Below, piece by piece: positions 1-5,133 of a stretch of DNA of 5,133 bases. Source of the stretch: Candidatus Woesearchaeota archaeon (GTDB lineage: Archaea; Nanobdellota; Nanobdellia; Woesearchaeales; GW2011-AR4); NCBI GenBank assembly GCA_030631975.1, contig DAOVKD010000062.1, positions 1 through 5,133 of the forward strand, in the 5' to 3' direction. Below the pieces are notes generated by a model. That model saw only the letters and a program-made list of their open reading frames with translations, searched no databases and was not told the DNA's origin. The translations under genes were made by a program, and so were the position numbers. The number at the start of each line of letters is the position of its first letter. Within the stretch, counting starts at the first letter, position 1.

Positions 1-2032
1 AGCTGAGCAGATATATAATGAAGCCAAAGAATGCATTGATTTGGATGAAAATAAAATTGTTTTATTTACTGGCTCTGTTGCGCCAAAAAAAAGAGAAGAA
101 TTCTGGAAAAAGGCGGTGGTTATTGTAAGCACGCCGCAGTGTATAGAAAATGACATAATAAACAGGAGGATTGATCTGGAGGATGTTTCTTTGCTGATAG
201 CGGATGAAGCCCATAATGCAGTAAAGGATTATTCTTATACATGGGTAGCTAAGCAGTACCATAAAAAATCAAGGTTTCCGAGAATTGTAGGGCTGACTGC
301 AAGCCCGGGGTCTGATTTAGAGAAAATACAGGAGGTTTGTAAAAATCTATATATTGAGGAAATTGAAATAAGGACTGACAAGGATCCTGATGTTAAGCCT
401 TATGTCCATGAAATTGAGATAGGCTGGGTTAAGGTAGGGCTGCCTGAAGTATTTTTAGAAGCCAGAAAGTATTTGAAGGATTTTTTGAATGACAGGCTTG
501 AAAAATTAAAAAAATGGGGGATTTTAAGAAGAACAAATTTAAGGTATGTAAGCAAAACTGAACTGTTAAGTTTGCAGGCTCAGCTTAGAGGCAGAGCTTC
601 CACTGGAGAAAAGGATTTTGTTTTGTGGACAGCAATCTCTGTTTTGGCGGAAATAATGAAAGTCAGTCATGGCCTGGAGCTGCTGGAAACACAGGGTATA
701 ATTCCGCTATATAAGTATATGCAGAAGATGCAGCATGATGCAGTTAATACAAAAGTAAAGGCTGTAAAAAATGTTGTTAAGGACTTAAATTTTCGTTCTG
801 CTTTTATTAAAGTTTCAAAATTATATGAAGAGAAAGTGGAGCATCCAAAATTAGTAGAACTGCAGAAAATTGTCGATAAAGAAATTAAAGGCAATGCAGA
901 CAAGAAAATAATTGTTTTCAGCCAGTACAGGGATAACGGTGTTGATGTTGTTGAAAAGTTAAATAATATTGAAAATGCAAATGCAAAATTGTTTGTAGGC
1001 CAATTGAAAAAAGGCGAAACAGGATTAACGCAGAAAGAGCAGAAAGCTGTTCTGGATGATTTTCGCGCAGGAAAGTTTAATGTTTTGGTGGCAACTTCAA
1101 TTGGAGAGCAGGGTTTGGATATTCCGCAGGTAGATATTGTTATTTTTTACGAACCTGTTCCTTCGGCTATAAGGCATATACAAAGAAGAGGCCGCACAGG
1201 AAGGCATGAAAAAGGGAAAGTTATTGTTTTGATGACAAAAGATACCATGGATGAGGGCCATAAATGGTCTGCCCATCATAAGGAAAAAAGGATGTACAGG
1301 AATCTTGAAAACATAAAGAAAAAATTAACTTTGTTTTTGAATACAAGGGATGAAAAGATTACAAGCTATGTTAAAGATGATAAAATAAGAATTTTTGCTG
1401 ACTTTAGGGAGAAAGGTTCTGGAATAATAAAAGAGCTTATTGAGCTGGAAGTTGATCTAAAGCTGGAGGCCCTGCCAAATGCTGACTATATTTTAAGTTC
1501 CAGGGTAGGTGTTGAGCTAAAGACTGCAGAGGACTTTGTCCAAAGCATTATTGACGGCAGATTACTGCAGCAAATTAAAAATTTAAAGAGCAATTTTGAG
1601 AGGCCTTTGCTCGTAATAGAAGGAATTGAGGATATTTATTCTGTAAGGAATGTACATGCAAATGCAATTAGGGGAATGCTGGCTGCAATAACAGTTAGTT
1701 ATGGAGTTCCAATTTTATATACTAAAAATTTTAAGGATACTGCCCAGCTGCTTAACATAATAGCAAAAAGAGAGCAGGAAGAAACAGGAAAGGATTTTTC
1801 CCTACATCCGCAGAAAAAAGCATCAAGCATTAAAGAGCAGCAGGAGTATGTTATCAGCTCTTTGCCTGGTGTTGGTTCTGCATTAGCCAAACCATTGCTT
1901 AAGTATTTTAAAAGTGTTAAGAATGTAATCAATGCTGAGCAAAAAGAGCTTGAAAAAGTTGAGAAAATAGGAGAGAAAAAGGCAGAGAGAATAAAGGATA
2001 TTGTTGATAGGGAGTATCAGTTGTTGGAATGA
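1..2032 (+). CDS. hef: Hef-type SF2 helicase / XPF-family nuclease (5' partial)
   Basis: Archaeal Hef remodels stalled replication forks and crosslinked DNA, using an N-terminal helicase fused to a C-terminal XPF/ERCC4 nuclease. The frame is open to the left edge (first full codon at base 2), so the TTG at 41 is internal and the Walker A region lies outside; roughly 70-90 residues are missing by comparison with family length. Visible in order: STPQ (motif Ib-like), DEAH at 203-214, TASPG (motif III, about 296-310), an insert domain including the family-typical LLETQG, then helicase domain 2 with VATSIGEQGLD (motif V) and QRRGRTGR (motif VI, 1181-1204). The nuclease domain spans about 1379-1780 with FADFRE, ADY and VELKTAED, followed by IIDGRLLQQ. 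Two helix-hairpin-helix motifs follow (LPGVGSALA about 1862-1888; IGEKKAERI about 1967-1993). The usual ERKxxxD reads ELKxxxD and GDY reads ADY, so nuclease activity is uncertain while helicase motifs look intact. It ends 13 nt from the convergent next gene. Confidence 0.95.
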   Translation, partial: AEQIYNEAKECIDLDENKIVLFTGSVAPKKREEFWKKAVVIVSTPQCIENDIINRRIDLEDVSLLIADEAHNAVKDYSYTWVAKQYHKKSRFPRIVGLTASPGSDLEKIQEVCKNLYIEEIEIRTDKDPDVKPYVHEIEIGWVKVGLPEVFLEARKYLKDFLNDRLEKLKKWGILRRTNLRYVSKTELLSLQAQLRGRASTGEKDFVLWTAISVLAEIMKVSHGLELLETQGIIPLYKYMQKMQHDAVNTKVKAVKNVVKDLNFRSAFIKVSKLYEEKVEHPKLVELQKIVDKEIKGNADKKIIVFSQYRDNGVDVVEKLNNIENANAKLFVGQLKKGETGLTQKEQKAVLDDFRAGKFNVLVATSIGEQGLDIPQVDIVIFYEPVPSAIRHIQRRGRTGRHEKGKVIVLMTKDTMDEGHKWSAHHKEKRMYRNLENIKKKLTLFLNTRDEKITSYVKDDKIRIFADFREKGSGIIKELIELEVDLKLEALPNADYILSSRVGVELKTAEDFVQSIIDGRLLQQIKNLKSNFERPLLVIEGIEDIYSVRNVHANAIRGMLAAITVSYGVPILYTKNFKDTAQLLNIIAKREQEETGKDFSLHPQKKASSIKEQQEYVISSLPGVGSALAKPLLKYFKSVKNVINAEQKELEKVEKIGEKKAERIKDIVDREYQLLE

Positions 2033-2045
2033 TGATATTAACATA

Positions 2046-2231
2046 TTATCCACTAAATTGTCTTAAATTTTCTCTTACCCAATCAAAAAAATCAATCTCT
2101 AAAAATTTTAAAAATTCTTTAAACTCATTTTCATTAAAATCTTTACCTTCTTCTCTCCAGTATTCTTCGTAAATTGAGCGAATTTCATCAATTTTTATTA
2201 CTGCTGATTTAGTGCTCATCAATTTTTTCAT
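2046..2231 (-). CDS. Small acidic hypothetical protein, 61 aa
   Basis: I do not recognise this family. The 61-residue product is charged and acidic, with no signal peptide, membrane segment, cysteine pair or zinc motif. From about residue 12 onward it looks mainly helical, with a repeated acidic/aromatic pattern (IYEEYWREEG, FKEFLKFLEI, FFDWVRENL), suggesting one or two amphipathic helices that might bind a partner; this is inference. It is supported as a real gene by a strong Shine-Dalgarno (GGAGAGGTGA, ending 9 nt before the ATG), a well-formed archaeal promoter about 75 nt upstream, and no overlap with either neighbour. A second ATG four codons in would give a 57-aa form, but the SD spacing suits the first ATG. 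It stops 13 nt from the end of convergent hef, and lies downstream of htpX on the same strand, but with its own promoter between them. Confidence 0.75.
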   Translation of the reverse strand: MKKLMSTKSAVIKIDEIRSIYEEYWREEGKDFNENEFKEFLKFLEIDFFDWVRENLRQFSG

Positions 2232-2240
2232 TGTATTAAT

Positions 2241-2250
2241 TCACCTCTCC
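2241..2250 (-). promoter_or_regulatory. Strong Shine-Dalgarno for the 61-aa gene
   Basis: On the minus strand this reads GGAGAGGTGA. The GAGGTGA part is complementary to the CACCTCC-containing 3' end usual for archaeal 16S rRNA. Nine bases separate it from the ATG at 2231. It fixes the first ATG over the one four codons later and is among the best translation signals in the window. Confidence 0.75.
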
Positions 2251-2303
2251 AAATAATATAGCTATTAATATCGTGCTTTTCGTACAGTTATAGGGTATAA
2301 TAT

Positions 2304-2318
2304 TATTTAAAAGCTTTA
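2304..2318 (-). promoter_or_regulatory. Archaeal BRE/TATA promoter for the 61-aa gene
   Basis: The minus strand reads TAAAGCTTTTAAATA: a purine-rich BRE-like stretch followed directly by a TTTAAATA TATA box. Using the usual spacing of about 25 nt from TATA centre to start, transcription would begin near 2282, giving a leader of about 50 nt that contains the strong SD. The box lies between the htpX stop and this gene, so the small gene can be transcribed separately from htpX. The start site is inferred, not seen. Confidence 0.55.
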
Positions 2319-2345
2319 CGTGTAGATGTCCAGTGGTAGGAGAAA

Positions 2346-3197
2346 TTAAAACTTCATATCCTTTAATCTTTGGATTCTAATGCTCACTAGCGGATGAGTA
2401 GAGAACAATTTAACAAAAGCTCCTCCACGTAATGGTGAGATGATAAACATGTGCGCAGTTGCTTGATTTGCATTTCTCATAGGATGGGCTTTCGCTCCTG
2501 CTTCTAATTTCTCTAATGCGCTTGCTAATCCTGATGAATTCCCTATAATTTTTGCTCCTGTTGCATCTGCTAGATATTCTCTGCTTCTGGAAATTGCTAA
2601 TTGTATTATTGTTGCAATAAGCGGAGTTATAATTGCAAGTGCAATTAAACTTATTATATTTCCTCCACCACCTCTGTCTCTGCCGCCAAAACCACCAAAT
2701 ATTGCAGCCCATCTAGCCATAAAAGCAACATAAGAAATCACGCCAGCTATGGTTGCAGCTATACTTGAGATTAAGATATCTCTATTTTTAACATGCGCAA
2801 TTTCATGCGCCATAACTCCTCTTAGTTCTTCATCATTCAATGATTTTAATATACCTTGTGTGGCAGCTACTGAAGAATGCTTAGGAGACCTGCCGCAAGC
2901 GAAGGCGTTTAAAGCCTCATTTGGAATAATATAAACCCTGGGCATAGGGACTTTTGCTTTCTCAATGACTTCTTTTACAATCCTGTATAATCTTGGATTA
3001 TCTGATTCATTGATTTGTTTGGCTTTGTACATTGCTAAAACTATTTTGTCAGAGAACCAGTAAGAGCCAATGTTCATTATTATTGCAAATATGAATGCTA
3101 TAGTTAAACCTCTCATGCCGCCCACTAACCTGCCTACCCCCAGCAGTAAACCTGTTAAGGCTCCAAGCAATACAACTGTTTTTAATTGATTTATCAC
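2346..3197 (-). CDS. htpX: HtpX-like membrane zinc metalloprotease (M48)
   Basis: HtpX-type M48 proteases cleave misfolded or damaged membrane proteins, with the active site facing the cytoplasm. The 283-aa length is normal for the family. Two hydrophobic segments at about residues 6-26 and 30-48 anchor the N-terminus. The zinc motif HEIAH is at 131-135 (within VMAHEIAHVKNRD), giving two His ligands and the catalytic Glu. The third ligand is Glu207 in SREYLADATGA. Between them are two more hydrophobic segments (about 142-168 and 180-203) separated by a glycine-rich loop (GGFGGRDRGGGGN). The family signatures NAFACGRSPKHSSVAAT near 97-113 and FSTHP at 265-269 are present, so all catalytic features are intact. 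Translation starts at GTG: no ATG occurs before residue 28, and starting there would lose the first membrane segment, while an AAGGTGGT SD sits 6 nt upstream of the GTG. It is divergent from the 81-aa gene. Substrates cannot be told from sequence. Confidence 0.96.
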   Translation of the reverse strand: MINQLKTVVLLGALTGLLLGVGRLVGGMRGLTIAFIFAIIMNIGSYWFSDKIVLAMYKAKQINESDNPRLYRIVKEVIEKAKVPMPRVYIIPNEALNAFACGRSPKHSSVAATQGILKSLNDEELRGVMAHEIAHVKNRDILISSIAATIAGVISYVAFMARWAAIFGGFGGRDRGGGGNIISLIALAIITPLIATIIQLAISRSREYLADATGAKIIGNSSGLASALEKLEAGAKAHPMRNANQATAHMFIISPLRGGAFVKLFSTHPLVSIRIQRLKDMKF

Positions 3198-3203
3198 TAT
3201 AAA

Positions 3204-3211
3204 ACCACCTT
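3204..3211 (-). promoter_or_regulatory. Shine-Dalgarno supporting the htpX GTG start
   Basis: The minus strand reads AAGGTGGT, close to the archaeal GGAGGTGAT consensus, with 6 nt to the GTG at 3197. This spacing is good and supports the GTG as the true start in the absence of a nearby ATG. Confidence 0.65.
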
Positions 3212-3230
3212 GTATAATGTAATAGATTTT

Positions 3231-3246
3231 TATTTAAAAATTTAAT
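3231..3246 (-). promoter_or_regulatory. Candidate TATA promoter for htpX
   Basis: The minus strand reads ATTAAATTTTTAAATA, containing the TATA-like TTTAAATA (3231-3238) after an A-rich BRE-like stretch. The predicted start would be near 3208, only about 10 nt before the GTG, so the SD would lie at the very 5' end of the mRNA. The whole gap is AT-rich, so the box could be fortuitous and the true start may lie further upstream. Confidence 0.4.
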
Positions 3247-3272
3247 GTTTTTGTTCTGTTACTACTGATAAA

Positions 3273-3290
3273 TTAGAAAAGTTTAAATAT
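3273..3290 (+). promoter_or_regulatory. Archaeal BRE/TATA promoter giving a leaderless mRNA
   Basis: The plus strand reads TTAGAAAAGTTTAAATAT, a textbook-looking archaeal promoter with BRE-like AGAAAAG and TATA-like TTTAAATAT (3282-3290). The box centre at about 3286 lies 26 nt from the A of the ATG at 3312. That is the usual TATA-to-start distance, so transcription would begin at or within a base or two of the start codon. No SD lies between box and ATG, as expected for a leaderless transcript. Confidence 0.65.
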
Positions 3291-3303
3291 AAGTACTTAA
3301 ATT
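3286..3303. repeat. Imperfect 18-bp palindrome, possible operator
   Basis: The sequence AATATAAGTACTTAAATT contains the perfect 10-bp palindrome TAAGTACTTA (3290-3299), and eight of nine pairs match over the full 18 bp. It covers the end of the TATA box and the gap before the predicted start, where a bound repressor would block transcription of the 81-aa gene. Short AT-rich palindromes occur by chance in DNA of this composition, and no regulator is identified here. Confidence 0.3.
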
Positions 3304-3311
3304 CATAGGTT

Positions 3312-3557
3312 ATGACTGACCACTCCCCTAAATTGGAACAAATATTGAGAGGAGGCATGACAATAAACCAACTCAAACATTTTGGACTTTATCGTATTGA
3401 AAAGAAGAGTGATGGGATTCAAATTTTTTCAGACCAAGACCCTAGAAATATTGATTATGAGAGAGATTATGGCGAAAGAACACTATATATTATGGGGAAA
3501 CACCCAAAAGGCCGTTTAAGGCTTTTAAGGATACTTGAACCCGAATATAACTTATAA
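3312..3557 (+). CDS. Hypothetical protein, 81 aa, probably leaderless
   Basis: I do not recognise this family. The 81-aa product is hydrophilic, without membrane segments, signal peptide or any cysteine. The middle (GLYRIEKKSDGIQIFSD) looks like a beta hairpin, and the C-terminal part is basic and strand-like (RTLYIMGKHPKGRLRLLRIL), so a small beta-rich fold that could touch nucleic acid is possible; this is inference from residue pattern only. The start at 3312 is chosen because a strong TATA box lies 26 nt upstream. The in-frame ATG at 3357 follows GAGAGGAGGC, but that SD-like stretch sits only 1 nt from the ATG, too close to work well. The gene is divergent from htpX and ends 13 nt from the convergent redoxin gene. 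Its own promoter argues it is expressed; its role is unknown. Confidence 0.7.
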   Translation: MTDHSPKLEQILRGGMTINQLKHFGLYRIEKKSDGIQIFSDQDPRNIDYERDYGERTLYIMGKHPKGRLRLLRILEPEYNL

Positions 3558-3560
3558 AAA
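3556..3560 (-). terminator. Possible oligo-T terminator of the redoxin gene
   Basis: On the minus strand a TTTTT run lies 10 nt past the redoxin stop codon. Archaeal RNA polymerase often terminates at T-runs without a hairpin. The run overlaps the end of the convergent 81-aa gene, and the local sequence is AT-rich throughout, so this is only a candidate. Confidence 0.25.
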
Positions 3561-3570
3561 TTAAAGTTAA

Positions 3571-4125
3571 TTATTTCTTCCACTTAATGGAACATCCAAT
3601 TGAATATAAAAAATTATGCTTTGGCTTTTTTCCTTCCAAAACTGCTGCTATTGCCTCATCCATGTCAAATTCTGTAGCTTTCTGCCCAGGCTCCAATGCG
3701 TCATCAAACCTTCCGTGATAAACTAATTTCTGCTCAGCGTCAAACAAGAAAGGATCTGGTGTGCATGAAGCCCCATAGGCTTTTGCAACTTCTTGTGTTT
3801 TATCATGGAGATAAACAAAATTAAAGTTTTTTTCTTTTGCAGTTTCTGCCATTCCCTCAAAGCTGTCTTCCGGATAATTTTCTGATTCATTAGAATTAAT
3901 TCCTATTATAGCTAAGCCTTTGTCTTTGTACTTTGCCTGCAAATTTTTTATTGTTTCCTGCTTTGCTTTTACATAAGGGCAGTGATTGCACATGAATATT
4001 ATTAACAATGCTTTTGCATCCTTAAAATCATTTAAGGCGTAGTTTTTTCCATCTATGCCCTTTAGATTAAAATCAGGAGCTTTGTCTCCTTCCTTTAGCT
4101 TTTCAAGTGATTTTAGCAGCGTCAT
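3571..4125 (-). CDS. Thioredoxin-fold redoxin (peroxiredoxin-like, CNHC)
   Basis: A cytoplasmic 184-aa member of the AhpC/TSA-like redoxins, of the group often labelled PRX-like 1. It begins with the peroxiredoxin-style GDKAPDFNLKGIDG (about residues 13-26), then carries the redox motif FMCNHCPYVKA with Cys46 and Cys49 in a thioredoxin-type CxxC. INSNESENYPEDS (about 76-88), CTPDPFLFD with Cys121 and the likely cis-proline at 123, HGRFDD (137-142) and the terminal GCSIKWK with Cys178 all match my recollection of this group. Length and both ends look complete. It probably acts as a thiol-disulfide reductase or thiol peroxidase, but the natural substrate of the group is not settled. There is no SD before the ATG; upstream on the same strand and in the same frame lies a candidate 23-codon ORF ending 18 nt before this start. 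It is convergent with the 81-aa gene. Confidence 0.92.
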   Translation of the reverse strand: MTLLKSLEKLKEGDKAPDFNLKGIDGKNYALNDFKDAKALLIIFMCNHCPYVKAKQETIKNLQAKYKDKGLAIIGINSNESENYPEDSFEGMAETAKEKNFNFVYLHDKTQEVAKAYGASCTPDPFLFDAEQKLVYHGRFDDALEPGQKATEFDMDEAIAAVLEGKKPKHNFLYSIGCSIKWKK

Positions 4126-4143
4126 TATATATTTAGGAAGTGT

Positions 4144-4215
4144 TTACTGATTAATTAATTTTGCGGTTTTAGAAATGATAATTCCACCCATCAATTCTGT
4201 CAATGTATACATCAT
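4144..4215 (-). CDS. Candidate 23-codon small ORF upstream of the redoxin
   Basis: This short frame begins ATG ATG and ends at TAA 18 nt before the redoxin ATG, in the same reading frame. The product starts MMYTLTELMGG and ends AKLINQ, with a short hydrophobic GGIII patch but no clear membrane helix. An SD-like GGGTGG lies 2 nt before the first ATG and 5 nt before the second, so the second is the likelier start. It could be a small protein, a leader peptide whose translation affects the redoxin gene, or chance coding within a long 5' leader. I do not recognise the sequence and the case rests on position and the SD only. Confidence 0.35.
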   Translation of the reverse strand: MMYTLTELMGGIIISKTAKLINQ

Positions 4216-4232
4216 AACCACCCAATTATTTA

Positions 4233-4248
4233 TTATAGAACTCTATAA
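4233..4248. repeat. 16-bp inverted repeat, operator-like
   Basis: TTATAGAACTCTATAA has perfect 7-bp arms separated by AC. It lies between the gyrA stop and the small ORF, about 17 nt before that ORF's first ATG, and overlaps a TATA-like TTTTTATAG on the minus strand (4243-4251). The compact dyad is more like a protein-binding site than a stem-loop, since a 2-nt loop is too tight. No regulator is visible nearby. Confidence 0.35.
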
Positions 4249-4255
4249 AAACCTT
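4243..4255 (-). promoter_or_regulatory. Candidate promoter for small ORF and redoxin
   Basis: The minus strand reads CAAGGTTTTTATA followed by GAG; TTTTTATAG resembles an archaeal TATA box and would place a start near 4222, a few bases before the ORF's SD-like GGGTGG. The TTTTT run, 8 nt past the gyrA stop, could equally be the gyrA terminator. A second AT-rich stretch, TTAATTAA inside the small ORF (4151-4158), is an alternative TATA element for a near-leaderless redoxin mRNA. The choice cannot be made from sequence. Confidence 0.35.
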
Positions 4256-4259
4256 GCTT

Positions 4260-5133
4260 TCACTCTTCCACAATCTTAGCCGCGCTTACTAACTTGTCAC
4301 CTTCTTCCAATTTAATTAACCTGACACCTTGTGTTGCTCTTCCTATAACAGATATTTGGGAGACTGGCATCCTTATTGTAATGCCATTCTTTGTAATTAG
4401 CATTATTTGATTATCATCACTTACAGAATTTATTGAAACAACTTTGCCGTTTCTGTCAGAGCATATTATGTTTCTTACTCCTGAACCGCCTCTGCTGATT
4501 AATCTATACTCAGAAATTTTTGTCCTTTTTCCATAGCCGTTTTCAGTTACAGTAAGCAAAGTTTTTTCATCTGCGGCAACAACCATACCTATAACATTAT
4601 CGTTTTCTGCAAGCCGTATTCCCTTTACACCTTGGGCTGAACGTCCTGTAGCTCTGACATTATTTTCATTAAACCTTACTGCAATGCCGTTTCTTGTGGC
4701 TAAAATAATTTCTTTGTTTCCGTCTGTAAGTTTTACATTAATTAAGCTGTCATTTGTATCAAGAGTAATTGCTATTATTCCTCCGTGTCTTGGATTAGAG
4801 TAAGCTGCTAGGTTTGTCTTTTTTATTGTTCCATTTTTTGTAGCCATAATAAGGAAATGATTGCTGTCAAAATTTTTAACAGGTATGTATGCAGTTACTT
4901 TTTCATCGCTTTTCAGATTAAGTAGATTAACAATAGCTTTACCGCGAGCTTGTCGAGATGCTTCAGGTATATTGTAAACTTTTACCCAATGAATGCGTCC
5001 TTTATTCGTAAAAAGAAGTATATATGAAAGGGTGCTTGCAATGAAAATATCCCTTACAAAGTCCTCTTCCTTTGTTGTTGTTGCTATAAGGCCTTTTCCA
5101 CCGCGTCTTTGCTGCCTGTAAGTCTGCAGAAGC
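4260..5133 (-). CDS. gyrA: DNA gyrase subunit A, C-terminal domain (5' partial)
   Basis: Gyrase introduces negative supercoils; the GyrA C-terminal beta-propeller wraps DNA so that strand passage is directional. The frame is open from the right edge to the TGA at 4260-4262, giving 290 residues; the ATG at 4845-4847 is internal. The GyrA-box QRRGGKG lies at 5091-5111, which separates gyrase from the ParC type. Five propeller blades follow, visible by their repeated T/N-x-x-G turns: TNKGRIHWVKVYNIPEASRQARG, then ATKNGTIKKT, ATRNGIAVRF, TENGYGKRTKISEY and TKNGITIRM, with RxxxGV/RG loops (GRSAQGVKGIRL, GRATQGVRLIKL). The first blade and the catalytic winged-helix/tower region, including the active Tyr, are outside. 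The protein ends soon after the last blade (AAKIVEE), lacking the long acidic tail of E. coli GyrA. Archaeal gyrases are thought to derive from bacteria. gyrB is not in view and may lie upstream. Confidence 0.96.
   Translation of the reverse strand, partial: LLQTYRQQRRGGKGLIATTTKEEDFVRDIFIASTLSYILLFTNKGRIHWVKVYNIPEASRQARGKAIVNLLNLKSDEKVTAYIPVKNFDSNHFLIMATKNGTIKKTNLAAYSNPRHGGIIAITLDTNDSLINVKLTDGNKEIILATRNGIAVRFNENNVRATGRSAQGVKGIRLAENDNVIGMVVAADEKTLLTVTENGYGKRTKISEYRLISRGGSGVRNIICSDRNGKVVSINSVSDDNQIMLITKNGITIRMPVSQISVIGRATQGVRLIKLEEGDKLVSAAKIVEE

Noticed and set aside
41..43. TTG at 41 as the start of hef
   Set aside because: The frame is open to base 2 with plausible Hef sequence, and the Walker A region expected before it is missing, so the gene is cut by the window edge.
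667..903. Minus-strand open frame opposite hef, and similar ones near 62-262, 1097-1279 and 1699-1932
   Set aside because: All are antisense to well-conserved Hef domains, show no SD or promoter, and have Cys/Ser/Phe-rich translations typical of antisense shadows.
2258..2265. ATAGCTAT palindrome in the leader of the 61-aa gene
   Set aside because: Eight bases do not extend and there is no matching second site, so it cannot be told from chance.
2288..2300. TTATA-GGG-TATAA inverted repeat
   Set aside because: The arms are only 5 bp and wholly AT, which is expected by chance in this intergenic DNA.
2410..2712. 100-codon minus-strand open frame inside htpX
   Set aside because: Its product is low-complexity (runs of Trp, Arg, Asn, Cys) and lies in another frame of the same strand under an unmistakable M48 protease; it is a frame shadow.
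2749..2934. 61-codon plus-strand open frame opposite htpX
   Set aside because: It is antisense to the HEIAH region of htpX, with no translation signal; a shadow.
3357..3359. Internal ATG after GAGAGGAGGC as the start of the 81-aa gene
   Set aside because: The SD-like sequence is only 1 nt from this ATG, too close, while the ATG at 3312 has a correctly spaced TATA box for leaderless expression.
4260..4847. A separate 195-aa gene starting at the ATG at 4847
   Set aside because: The same frame is open upstream to 5133 and encodes continuous GyrA propeller sequence with the GyrA-box, so this ATG is an internal Met.

Overview
The window reads as a stretch of AT-rich archaeal chromosome. Four things point to an archaeon. 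There is a Hef-type helicase/XPF-nuclease fusion, an archaeal architecture. Upstream regions carry BRE/TATA-like boxes (TTTAAATA) rather than bacterial -35/-10 pairs. One gene has its TATA box about 26 nt from its ATG, which implies a leaderless mRNA. Other genes have GGTG-type Shine-Dalgarno sequences matching the archaeal 16S tail. Very short intergenic gaps, several small orphan ORFs and a bacterial-type GyrA would suit a small-genome DPANN lineage such as Woesearchaeota, or a euryarchaeote. That placement is inference.

Layout. On the + strand, 1-2032 is hef, lacking its N-terminus at the window edge. On the - strand, 2046-2231 is a 61-aa orphan with its own promoter and a strong SD, and 2346-3197 is the membrane zinc protease HtpX, starting at GTG. 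The 114-bp gap 3198-3311 is a divergent promoter region. On the + strand, 3312-3557 is an 81-aa orphan, probably leaderless. On the - strand, 3571-4125 is a thioredoxin-fold redoxin with CNHC. Upstream of it, 4144-4215 is a possible 23-codon small ORF. At the right edge, 4260-5133 (- strand) is the C-terminal DNA-wrapping domain of GyrA, with its GyrA-box in the last 45 bases; the gene runs off the window.

Functions. The recognisable genes are housekeeping: stalled-fork or crosslink repair (Hef), DNA topology (GyrA), membrane protein quality control (HtpX) and thiol redox (redoxin). They do not form one pathway, and alternating strands with separate promoters argue for single-gene transcription units. 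The possible exceptions are the small ORF and redoxin, which share strand and reading frame.

I see no CRISPR array, tRNA, rRNA, insertion sequence or defence island, and no clear new system. The points most worth following up are the ERK-to-ELK change in the Hef nuclease motif, the small ORF with a dyad upstream of the redoxin, the palindrome in the leaderless promoter, and the two orphan proteins.
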